A DNA stretch of 10,869 bases from CAMNAO01 sp045605145 (GTDB taxonomy: Bacteria > Bacillota > Clostridia > Oscillospirales > Oscillospiraceae): NCBI GenBank assembly GCA_045605145.1, contig JAZUPH010000097.1, positions 1 through 10,869 of the forward strand. Reading direction: 5' to 3'. The notes under the pieces are model-generated. The model ran no database searches. It was not told where the DNA came from and worked only from the letters and a program-made list of their open reading frames with translations. Every line of letters begins with the position of its first letter. Within the stretch, counting starts at the first letter, position 1. A program made the position numbers and the translations under genes. Shown here piece by piece: positions 1 to 6,097 of this stretch.

Positions 1-1
1 A

Positions 2-694
2 ACCTGCCGCTTTGTTGAGGAGTATCTGGGCGGCGACGCCATCGTAGCCTGGACCGCCGGCGCATCCGGCAACCAGAACCCCGTCCTCAGCCACGGCCTG
101 CAGTATGAGTACCCCGACGGATACACCACTGAGGTACCCTATCCCGACGGCGTGGGCTATATGCAGATGGAGCAGATCGGCCGTCTTCACGGTGCCGATG
201 CCTGCCGTGGCCTCAACAGTATCACTGAGTATACCGATGTCATGCCCATCGCTCACGTTCGCGATCTGGTGCTTATGCCTGCGCAGAAGCGCGCGCCGGG
301 CTATGAGAATATCAGGGGCGTGATTCGCATGGGCGGCAGGGGCATAAGAACCGACTTCACTCCTCCCGGTCAGCCGGTGCTTCCCGTGATGGTGGACGAC
401 CCTGACAATCCCCAGCCCATGGAGATGGAGCTGCTGATAATGGGCGATGTGGCCATGGTGGGCGCCGGAGCGGAGATTTTTGCCGAGATAGGCAGAGACA
501 TTAAGGCCGCTTCCCCCTACAAGAAGACCTTTGTCGTTGCACACATTGCCGAGCACGTTGGTTATGTCCTTGACAAATCTTCCGTACAAAGCACCAGCTT
601 CCAGGCTTTCAGCAATATCAAGCCGGGCGCATCCGATGATCTTATTGTCGACTGCAGCCTTAAAATGTTCAACAAGGCCATGGAGCAGTTTTGA
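2..694 (+). CDS. Neutral/alkaline ceramidase-like protein, C-terminal part (5' end outside window)
   Basis: The frame is open from the window edge and gives 230 residues, so the start and the N-terminal half are missing. The visible part resembles the neutral/alkaline non-lysosomal ceramidase-like superfamily. A GASGNQNPV segment (visible residues 20-28) sits where these proteins carry a G-x-x-GD-x-x-P loop. A later stretch, GDVAMVGAGAEIF (149-160) followed by SPYKKTFVVAHIAEHVGYV (171-189), matches the family's 'lGd.alvg.pgElf ... GY' region. Characterised members are zinc-dependent amidases that cleave N-acyl bonds, but many bacterial homologues have unknown substrates, and the zinc-binding N-terminal domain cannot be checked here. 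The usual Asp of the loop is Asn in this protein. The gene is convergent with the alpha/beta hydrolase, and the two share the hairpin at 726-755. The family call is by eye; function is inferred only. Confidence 0.66.
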   Translation, partial: TCRFVEEYLGGDAIVAWTAGASGNQNPVLSHGLQYEYPDGYTTEVPYPDGVGYMQMEQIGRLHGADACRGLNSITEYTDVMPIAHVRDLVLMPAQKRAPGYENIRGVIRMGGRGIRTDFTPPGQPVLPVMVDDPDNPQPMEMELLIMGDVAMVGAGAEIFAEIGRDIKAASPYKKTFVVAHIAEHVGYVLDKSSVQSTSFQAFSNIKPGASDDLIVDCSLKMFNKAMEQF

Positions 695-725
695 TCTGTT
701 TGGCAGTATACTAATATGTATAAAG

Positions 726-755
726 AAGCAGCCGACCGGAACCGGTCGGCTGCTT
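726..755. terminator. Strong hairpin between convergent genes, probable bidirectional terminator
   Basis: A perfect inverted repeat has arms AAGCAGCCGACCGG (726-739) and CCGGTCGGCTGCTT (742-755), which is 13-14 pairs around a GAAC-type loop. It lies 31 bases after the stop of the plus-strand amidase-like gene and 27 bases after the stop of the minus-strand hydrolase. Such symmetry between tail-to-tail genes is typical of a shared terminator. The T-tract is weak on both strands (TGCTTGCTTG on plus, CTTTATAC on minus), so efficiency may rest on stem strength. Confidence 0.8.
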
Positions 756-782
756 GCTTGTATAAGGGTATTTAGCTTAGTA

Positions 783-2039
783 TCAGTCCACAAATCTGCC
801 GGGTTTTGCAAGCCACTGAGCAAAATAGTTTGTGGTGACCGCGTGGGTATCTCCGTAGCTGTCGTTTACGGGGCCGAAGTCGTGGCAGCTGCCTTCGGAC
901 ATGATGATTTCCTTGTCTTCGCTGACTGCAGCCATGTAGTTAAACTCTGTGTTGACGAACTCGTGGCTGGCGGTGTTGCCCTGACAAAGCAGCGGTACAT
1001 GAATGTGCTTTACATTTTCCCTTGTGGACAGGGGATTGAACACGCCGTCTGCGCCCCACATGGTGCACTCGTCATAGCCGAAGTCGTCATCAAGCTTGAC
1101 CTCGTTAGCAAGAAGCGTATTCACTGTGGTAACACTTGCGCCGCGGTTGTATACGCTGGAATGTATGGAGTCCTTGGGAGTGCGCACGGTGTAAACGATC
1201 TTGTTGTCAGTCACGCTGCCGTCGGGATGCAGAAGCGGTCTGGGCTGAGAGGTTCTGCCCAGCAGCGACACGTCCATGCAGAAAGGTTTGTTATTGCTGC
1301 TGCCGCCGGCGCCGCCGGGGATAACGATAGGCTCATCATCGGCAAACTTGCCGCGGCCGTTCCGGATAGCTTCACGCCGCTCCTGTGCGTATGCCAGCAG
1401 ATCTTTGTACATTTTGATCTGAGCTTTCTGGAAGCGGGAGATAAACTCCTTGGTGTAGTGGGAGCCGCCTGGGATGTAGCCGTTCTCGGGATTGAAAATG
1501 TCCAGCTCGGGAATGCGGGCATAGCCGTTGTTGAGGGTTCTTACCGCGGGATCGAGAGCCAGCACGGACATAATGCCGTAATTGGCGTCGATGAGCATCA
1601 GACCGTCGGCGGGAAGCAGCGGCTCAACATCGGGGAACTCCACCAGGCGCCTGGTGTTCTTGAATCTTGCGGTGCCGTTTTCGGCGATATACTGGTATGC
1701 GCTGGTCATGCAGCCGCCCTGGCTGTGACCCATGAGAACGATCTTTTCAATGCCGGGCATCGCCTTGATAAACTTCAGGCACTGATTGATCTCAGAAAGC
1801 CAGCCGTCTATGTTCCGCTTGCGCGGGGCGATTCCGGCGGCGGTGAAGCCGTAGTGCGCCATCTCGATCATGGGGGAGAAGGCCATGTAGCCGCTTCCGT
1901 GGACAGCAACAACGGCAACTTTGTCATATTTGGTCTTTTCGGTGGGCTTATATACAGCCAGACCCGTGCCGCCGTTACCGCTTCTGTCGCGGTTGAAGGA
2001 ATAAAACTGATTTGTTATGGCGTATTTCTTTTCGATCAT
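783..2039 (-). CDS. Alpha/beta hydrolase (serine hydrolase) of unknown substrate
   Basis: The 418-residue protein has the alpha/beta-hydrolase hallmarks. A beta strand is followed by VHGSG (46-50), a likely oxyanion-hole His-Gly. The nucleophile elbow is GHSQGG (104-109), making Ser106 the probable catalytic serine. A late histidine sits in SCHDF (His386). The catalytic acid is less clear; the strand VPLLCQGNTASHE (348-360) is where the acid usually falls, so Glu360 or Glu365 are candidates. About 190 residues between strands contain a charged helix and a Gly/Pro/Ser-rich segment (PGGAGGSSNN, 241-250), probably a cap or lid. There is no signal peptide, so it is probably cytoplasmic. The start has GGAGG eight bases upstream. 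It is the last gene of a likely unit with the MBL-fold and membrane protein genes (53-base gap). Esterase, lipase, amidase or peptidase activity are all possible. Confidence 0.85.
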   Translation of the reverse strand: MIEKKYAITNQFYSFNRDRSGNGGTGLAVYKPTEKTKYDKVAVVAVHGSGYMAFSPMIEMAHYGFTAAGIAPRKRNIDGWLSEINQCLKFIKAMPGIEKIVLMGHSQGGCMTSAYQYIAENGTARFKNTRRLVEFPDVEPLLPADGLMLIDANYGIMSVLALDPAVRTLNNGYARIPELDIFNPENGYIPGGSHYTKEFISRFQKAQIKMYKDLLAYAQERREAIRNGRGKFADDEPIVIPGGAGGSSNNKPFCMDVSLLGRTSQPRPLLHPDGSVTDNKIVYTVRTPKDSIHSSVYNRGASVTTVNTLLANEVKLDDDFGYDECTMWGADGVFNPLSTRENVKHIHVPLLCQGNTASHEFVNTEFNYMAAVSEDKEIIMSEGSCHDFGPVNDSYGDTHAVTTNYFAQWLAKPGRFVD

Positions 2040-2064
2040 GATTGAAACCTCCGTTAGGCTGTCG

Positions 2065-2083
2065 GGCTAAAAACAATTTAGCC
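2065..2083 (-). other. Small intergenic hairpin between the MBL-fold and hydrolase genes
   Basis: Arms GGCTAAA (2065-2071) and TTTAGCC (2077-2083) surround a five-base loop, starting nine bases beyond the stop of the upstream MBL-fold gene. In the transcribed (minus) direction no U-tract follows, so it is not a convincing terminator. It could modulate mRNA stability or read-through into the hydrolase gene. The hairpin is seen; any function is inferred. Confidence 0.35.
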
Positions 2084-2092
2084 GTTGAGCAG

Positions 2093-3142
2093 TCAATCCT
2101 TGGGCCTGTATACACCCTCCATGGTGTATGCAAGGACGCTGAAGCCCGGAATATACTTGAAGTATCTGACCCGTGTTCCGCCGCCCTTTCCGCCCACGCT
2201 CTCCTTCTTATAGTCGTAGCAGTTGGGATCCTCAAGAATCTTATTGATCGTTTCAAGGAAGTTGTTGAACAGGTGGCTCTCCAGGTTGACCATGAAATGA
2301 CCCGGGAATATGTAGTCAAACTCATCCAGACGGGCACAAAGGCGGATGAGATTGTCTCTGTAGGTCTCAAGGTTGCAGTATTTGCCGTAAACGACACCGG
2401 GTCTTGCGCCGTTGCCCACGCCGGAAACATCGCTGCAGACATCATCGCCGGCGAATATCAGCCGGTTCTTTTTGTCCAGATACATGGCGTGTCCGCCGCT
2501 GCCGTGTCCGCCGGTCCAGATAAGCTCGATCTCATAGTCATCGCCCAGATTCCACGTGTATCCGTCGGGCACGCCGATGAGATTGTATTCTCTGTACTCG
2601 GGCAGGTCTTTCGGGTCAAACTGCAGCCAGATGTTGTTGCCGTTTGCATCGAACAGATAGTCAAACATTGTGGGGCACACGGCCTTGTCGATCGCCGGCT
2701 TCTCATATTCATGGCAGTACACGGTGTCATAGCGGGTATTGCCGAAGGAATGGTCGGGACCCAGGTGTGTGTTAACCACGATAAGCTCTTTGCCGCCGGT
2801 CAGCTCATCAATAAGTGCGCGCTGATCGCCCAGACCGCAGGCGGTATCCACGACGAAGGCCTTTTCCGGGCCGACGGTAACATACATCCAGACATCTCCG
2901 GCGCCGTCATTATTCTGATTGAACAGGCCGTACATATTGTCGCGGAACTGATAAACCTCAACATAGGGGTTGCAGTCATAAACCTTGCAGATGTGGCTTT
3001 CGCGCAGCATCTTCATGTATGCCCAGCTGATCACGTTCTGATCGGCGCCCCAGGTGAGGCGCCTTGCCTTCGACGGGCCGTTGATGGGCCACATGCATTT
3101 GCGTCCGCCGCGAATTTCTTCAATAGTTCTGTTTTCTGACAT
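2093..3142 (-). CDS. MBL-fold metallo-hydrolase paralogue with altered metal motif (HLGPDH)
   Basis: The 349-residue protein has the metallo-beta-lactamase fold and is close to the gene at 3949-4980 (roughly 60% identical by eye over most of its length). Shared blocks include VYDCNPYVEVYQFRDN and FNQN-DGAGDVW. The HxHxDH metal signature reads H126-L-G-P-D130-H131, so the second histidine is Gly128. Other expected ligands remain: His213 (GGHGSGG), Asp233 (FAGDD) and His282 (FPGHF). A site missing one zinc-1 ligand may bind a single metal, use another residue, or have changed function. The start was set at the ATG with GGAG six bases upstream; an in-frame TTG four codons earlier overlaps that Shine-Dalgarno sequence. 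It has about 16 extra N-terminal residues compared with the paralogue. No signal peptide is seen. It lies between the membrane protein and the alpha/beta hydrolase, probably co-transcribed. Substrate unknown. Confidence 0.86.
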   Translation of the reverse strand: MSENRTIEEIRGGRKCMWPINGPSKARRLTWGADQNVISWAYMKMLRESHICKVYDCNPYVEVYQFRDNMYGLFNQNNDGAGDVWMYVTVGPEKAFVVDTACGLGDQRALIDELTGGKELIVVNTHLGPDHSFGNTRYDTVYCHEYEKPAIDKAVCPTMFDYLFDANGNNIWLQFDPKDLPEYREYNLIGVPDGYTWNLGDDYEIELIWTGGHGSGGHAMYLDKKNRLIFAGDDVCSDVSGVGNGARPGVVYGKYCNLETYRDNLIRLCARLDEFDYIFPGHFMVNLESHLFNNFLETINKILEDPNCYDYKKESVGGKGGGTRVRYFKYIPGFSVLAYTMEGVYRPKD

Positions 3143-3199
3143 AGTTTTCTCCAATCCTTTAATATGTTGTTGTGTTGGTGTGTCTGCAAACGGAAGGGA

Positions 3200-3844
3200 T
3201 TATTTCCTCAAATTGGACGACAACAGTTTCTCGCTGCGGTCATCCGTGTCAACGACATCATCCTCGTCGTCCGTGTCGAGGCTGTACTTATTGATGTTGT
3301 CATTCTTTTCCGTTTTCAAAGGGATTGTACGGTAGGTTTTGAAAATATAGAGGGGGAGCAGTATCTGCAGGAGATAGCTGAGCGCAACACATACAGACAG
3401 TGCCGAGTGCTCCTGAAAAATGAGATTTACGCAGCAGGCCAGCACGGTGACACCGAGAAGAACAGCCCTGACAATGGGCGCGATCTTCAGTTTGGTGCTC
3501 ACATCCATATAGTTTGACTCTGTCGTTTGGCGCGGGGAGAAATAGAACTGAAAGACGCCCACAAGCTCATAAACCTGCGCCGCCAGTGACAGCACCGCCG
3601 GAATTACGACGATTGCGGCCTGCGTTATGGGGGTGTTTACTGCGCCGGTTGCGATAAACAGCAGTAAACCCACTATTCCCGCGATAAGCACAGACTTTTT
3701 CTTTGCCTTCAGCTCTTCCTCGGGTATATTCCAGATGTGCCACGGCCGGTAATAGATATACTCTATCTTAAAACCTTTTTTGTTGTTGGCGGGCACACTC
3801 ACCGCCATGTAGTTTTCTTCAAATCTGCTTTTCAGAGTTTTCAT
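3200..3844 (-). CDS. Hypothetical four-helix membrane protein with acidic C-terminal tail
   Basis: I do not recognise this 214-residue protein. It begins with a soluble stretch rich in Tyr and Trp (IEYIYYRPWHIWNIPEEEL, 27-45) and a basic KAKKK. Four hydrophobic segments follow at about 51-69, 76-98, 124-144 and 148-168, arranged as two hairpins around a polar loop of about 25 residues. The end is a strongly acidic tail, roughly 188-206, containing DTDDEDD and DTDD. The start has AGGAG about six bases upstream. It leads a probable unit with the MBL-fold gene (57 bases downstream) and the alpha/beta hydrolase. A role as a membrane anchor, small transporter or sensor is possible, but nothing in the sequence decides this. 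The promoter would lie in the 55 bases after the preceding terminator. Confidence 0.75.
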   Translation of the reverse strand: MKTLKSRFEENYMAVSVPANNKKGFKIEYIYYRPWHIWNIPEEELKAKKKSVLIAGIVGLLLFIATGAVNTPITQAAIVVIPAVLSLAAQVYELVGVFQFYFSPRQTTESNYMDVSTKLKIAPIVRAVLLGVTVLACCVNLIFQEHSALSVCVALSYLLQILLPLYIFKTYRTIPLKTEKNDNINKYSLDTDDEDDVVDTDDRSEKLLSSNLRK

Positions 3845-3867
3845 ACAGACTCCTGCATATACAATCC

Positions 3868-3897
3868 GTTATAAACAGACGGAGAGGTATTTCTAAA
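3868..3897 (-). promoter_or_regulatory. Candidate promoter for the membrane protein / MBL / hydrolase unit
   Basis: Read on the minus strand, TTTAGA (3892-3897) and TATAAC (3868-3873) are separated by 18 bases. They match the -35 consensus at 4 of 6 positions and the -10 at 5 of 6. They lie just after the U-tract of the preceding terminator and 24 bases before the ATG, with the Shine-Dalgarno sequence in between. That location is sensible for a new transcription unit, but the match is modest. Confidence 0.33.
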
Positions 3898-3899
3898 TT

Positions 3900-3938
3900 A
3901 AAAAAGTCACCTGCCCGCGTTTGGCGCAGGCAGGTGAC
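3900..3938 (-). terminator. Rho-independent terminator after the canonical MBL-fold gene
   Basis: In the minus-strand direction, a 10-base-pair perfect stem (arms GTCACCTGCC and GGCAGGTGAC, 3929-3938 with 3906-3915) is followed at once by six Ts (3905-3900). The inner loop can pair three further GC bases. It begins 10 bases after the stop of the gene at 3949-4980. This is a textbook intrinsic terminator and separates that gene from the next unit. Confidence 0.9.
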
Positions 3939-3948
3939 GCGGCTTGAA

Positions 3949-4980
3949 TTATTTCTTTGTAAGCGCTCTGAGTGCGGAGGGAGTGGGCGGCAGCTCCTTA
4001 TCGGTTATGCTGTAAGCAATGCAGCTGAAGCCCTTGATATACTTGAAGTAACGGGTTCTGGGTGCGCCGCCGTTGGGGGAGGGATGCACCTGGATGTAAT
4101 CGTAGTTATGCTCGGGATCCTCAAGGATGAAGTTGAGAGCATCCAGGATGTCCAGCATAAGGGGAGACTCAAGGTTGGTGATGAAATGCTCGGGGAAGAT
4201 GTAGTCAAACTCATCAATGCGGTCGATAAGACGCTTGACGGTCTCTCTGTACTTGTACAGTGAGCACTCCTCAATGGGATAGCTTACCGTGCCACAGCCG
4301 GAGATGTCAGAGCAGATGTTGTCGCCGGAGAACAGGATCTTGTTGTGCTTGTCCAGATATGCTGCTGCGCCGGGGCCGCCGTGGCCGTGGGTCTGAATAA
4401 GCTCGATCTCGTAGCCGCCGCCCAGATCCCAGGTGTAGCCATCCGGTACACCGATGACCTCATAGGGCGCAAATTTAGGCAGATCCTCTCTGTCGAACTC
4501 GAGCCAGATGTTGTTGCCGTTCTCATCGAACAGATAGTCCCACATATGCTCGTTCTGGGCATCAACCAGAGGCTTCAGCTCTTCGTGGCAGTATGCTCTG
4601 CCGAAGCGGCAGTTACCGAAGGCGTGGTCAAAGTGGTCGTGGGTGTTTACAACGATAATCTCCTTGCCGCCGGTGATCTCGTCAACCAGGGCCTTGCTGT
4701 CGCCCAGGCCGTAAGCGGTGTCCACCAGGAAACACTTCTCCGGGCCAATGGTCAGCCACATCCATACATCGCCTGCGCCGTCACAGTTCTGATTGAACAG
4801 ACCGTAAACGTTGTCGCGGAACTGGTAAACCTCAACGTAGGGGTTGCAGTCATACACCTTGCAGGGGTGATGCTCTCTGACCTCTTTCATGTAGGCCCAG
4901 CTGATGTGGTTCTGTGCGCCGCCCCAAAGGATGCGCTTGGCTTTGGACTTGCCGTTGATGGGATACATTACCTTTTTCAT
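3949..4980 (-). CDS. MBL-fold metallo-hydrolase with canonical HxHxDH motif
   Basis: The 343-residue protein belongs to the metallo-beta-lactamase superfamily. It has the full set of expected metal ligands: H114-D-H116-F-D118-H119, His200 (THGHGG), Asp220 (FSGDN) and His265 (FPEHF), consistent with a two-metal hydrolase. Members act on esters, lactones, thioesters or phosphodiesters, and the substrate here cannot be read from the sequence. An N-terminal block around KVYDCNPYVEVYQFRDN precedes the first metal motif and is shared with the paralogue at 2093-3142. No signal peptide is seen, so it is probably cytoplasmic. The ATG is preceded by an excellent AAAGGAGG at seven bases. It is bounded by the terminator of the ABC importer upstream and its own terminator downstream, and a candidate promoter lies in between, so it appears to be transcribed alone. 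Confidence 0.9.
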   Translation of the reverse strand: MKKVMYPINGKSKAKRILWGGAQNHISWAYMKEVREHHPCKVYDCNPYVEVYQFRDNVYGLFNQNCDGAGDVWMWLTIGPEKCFLVDTAYGLGDSKALVDEITGGKEIIVVNTHDHFDHAFGNCRFGRAYCHEELKPLVDAQNEHMWDYLFDENGNNIWLEFDREDLPKFAPYEVIGVPDGYTWDLGGGYEIELIQTHGHGGPGAAAYLDKHNKILFSGDNICSDISGCGTVSYPIEECSLYKYRETVKRLIDRIDEFDYIFPEHFITNLESPLMLDILDALNFILEDPEHNYDYIQVHPSPNGGAPRTRYFKYIKGFSCIAYSITDKELPPTPSALRALTKK

Positions 4981-5018
4981 GTAACTGCCTCCTTTATAAT
5001 GTAATATATATTGCTCAG

Positions 5019-5046
5019 TTTATACTATCATATCACAAAATGTGAA
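5019..5046 (-). promoter_or_regulatory. Candidate sigma-70-type promoter of the MBL-fold gene, with overlapping palindrome
   Basis: On the minus strand, TTCACA (5041-5046) and TATAAA (5019-5024) are 16 bases apart, each one mismatch from consensus, about 38 bases before the ATG. The region is AT-rich and sits just after the importer operon's terminator. A 13-base palindrome, TCACA-AAA-TGTGA (5033-5045), overlaps the -35 box and the start of the spacer, where a repressor could act. Promoter and operator are inferred from sequence only. Confidence 0.5.
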
Positions 5047-5076
5047 TAATTTCATCTTAATATACTGCATGCCCAT

Positions 5077-5117
5077 AAAAAGACAGCCGGAAATATGAAG
5101 CATATTTCCGGCTTGTC
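5077..5117 (-). terminator. Rho-independent terminator of the ABC importer operon
   Basis: A 13-base-pair stem, AGCCGGAAATATG (5085-5097) with CATATTTCCGGCT (5101-5113), has a three-base loop. It extends by a further GAC/GTC pairing past a single bulged base. In the minus direction five Ts follow (5081-5077). It starts 10 bases after the stop of the last importer gene. Confidence 0.9.
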
Positions 5118-5127
5118 ATGGACCGCA

Positions 5128-6096
5128 TTACAGACCGTTAATTTCTCTGACTCTGTGGCAGGAAACAAAGTGTCCGGGCTCGACCTCATGAAGCTGGACG
5201 GGCTGAGAACACTCGTCTGTTGCATAGGTGCAGCGCTGAGCGAAGCGGCAGCCGGGCTTCGGGTCGATGGGAGAGGTGATCTCGCCCTTGAGCAGTATTC
5301 TCTGCTTCTGGTTGTGGATATCCACGGTGGGAATGGCAGAAAGCAGGGCCTTGGAATAGGGGTGATAGGGCTTGTCGAACAGCTCGTTGGTGGGGCAGGT
5401 CTCGACCATCTGGCCAAGATACATGACGCAGATGTTGTCGGAGATGTGCTTGACAACGGACATATCGTGAGTAACGAACATGAAGGTCAGTTCGTTCTGG
5501 TCCTGAAGGTCCATCAGCAGGTTCAGAATCTGAGCCTGGATGGAAACGTCCAGTGCGGAAACGGGCTCGTCGCAGACTACGAACTTGGGGTTGAGTGCGA
5601 TGGCTCTTGCGATACCGACGCGCTGACGGCGGCCGCCGTCCAGCTCGTGAGGATAGGACATACGGAAGCGCTTCTCAACACCAACCAGATCCATAAGTCT
5701 GTCGGTCTCCTCCTCCAGTTCGGCCTTGTTGAAGCGGCCGGAGAGGAGAAGCGGCTCCATAACGGTGTCGCGGAGGGTAAGTCTGGGGTTGAGGGAGGAG
5801 AAAGGATCCTGGAAGATGATCTGCATATTCTCGCGCAGAGCTCTCAGGCCCTTCTTGTCCAGATGGGTGACATCCTTGCCCTCAAACTTAATGGTGCCGC
5901 CGGTGCTTTCCAGCAGGTGGATGGCGGTTCTGCCCAGGGTGGACTTGCCGCAGCCGGACTCACCAACGAGGCCCATGGTTTCACCCTTGTTTATGGTGAA
6001 GGTGACATCGTCGACCGCGTGCACCATGCCGCGGGAGGTCGGGAAATATTTCTTAAGATGCTCGATCTCAAGAAGAGGAGTTTTTACGTTTTCCAT
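5128..6096 (-). CDS. dppF: Peptide-family ABC transporter ATPase, second subunit (DppF/OppF type)
   Basis: The 322-residue cytoplasmic ATPase would power uptake together with its D-type partner. Walker A is GESGCGKST (45-53), the Q-loop Gln96 lies in IIFQDP, Walker B is VVCDEP (Asp176, Glu177), and the switch histidine is His210. The ABC signature reads LDGGRRQ (152-158) instead of LSGGQ, so the usual serine is Asp153. From memory this variant occurs in a subset of OppF/DppF proteins. The C-terminal oligopeptide-transporter domain has four cysteines (283, 289, 296, 313) in the spacing seen in related ATPases that bind an iron-sulphur cluster. The start was set at MENVK, with AAGGAGG six bases upstream and only one base after the stop of the D gene; longer in-frame starts lie inside that gene. 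Last gene of the operon. The dpp versus opp name is family-level only. Confidence 0.93.
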   Translation of the reverse strand: MENVKTPLLEIEHLKKYFPTSRGMVHAVDDVTFTINKGETMGLVGESGCGKSTLGRTAIHLLESTGGTIKFEGKDVTHLDKKGLRALRENMQIIFQDPFSSLNPRLTLRDTVMEPLLLSGRFNKAELEEETDRLMDLVGVEKRFRMSYPHELDGGRRQRVGIARAIALNPKFVVCDEPVSALDVSIQAQILNLLMDLQDQNELTFMFVTHDMSVVKHISDNICVMYLGQMVETCPTNELFDKPYHPYSKALLSAIPTVDIHNQKQRILLKGEITSPIDPKPGCRFAQRCTYATDECSQPVQLHEVEPGHFVSCHRVREINGL

Positions 6097-6097
6097 C

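Noticed and set aside
531..2045. A 504-codon open frame on the plus strand, antisense to the alpha/beta hydrolase
   Set aside because: It runs through the terminator at 726-755 and mirrors the codon pattern of the opposite gene. The minus-strand protein has clear catalytic motifs and a ribosome binding site; this one has neither.
2042..3139. A 365-codon plus-strand frame opposite the altered MBL-fold gene, and similar ones at 4345-5004 and 3934-4263
   Set aside because: These are shadow frames of GC-rich genes. Their products are low-complexity Val/Ala/Gly-rich sequences without recognisable motifs.
2093..3142. The altered MBL-fold gene as a pseudogene
   Set aside because: The frame is full length, the ribosome binding site is intact, other metal ligands are conserved, and the substitution is a clean His-to-Gly change in a still well-ordered motif.
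3143..3154. TTG start four codons upstream for the altered MBL-fold gene
   Set aside because: The TTG lies within the GGAG that serves the ATG at 3140-3142, and the ATG has proper six-base spacing.
5033..5045. A Crp/Fnr binding site
   Set aside because: The half-sites are in reverse order (TCACA-N3-TGTGA rather than TGTGA-N6-TCACA), so it is kept only as a generic palindrome.
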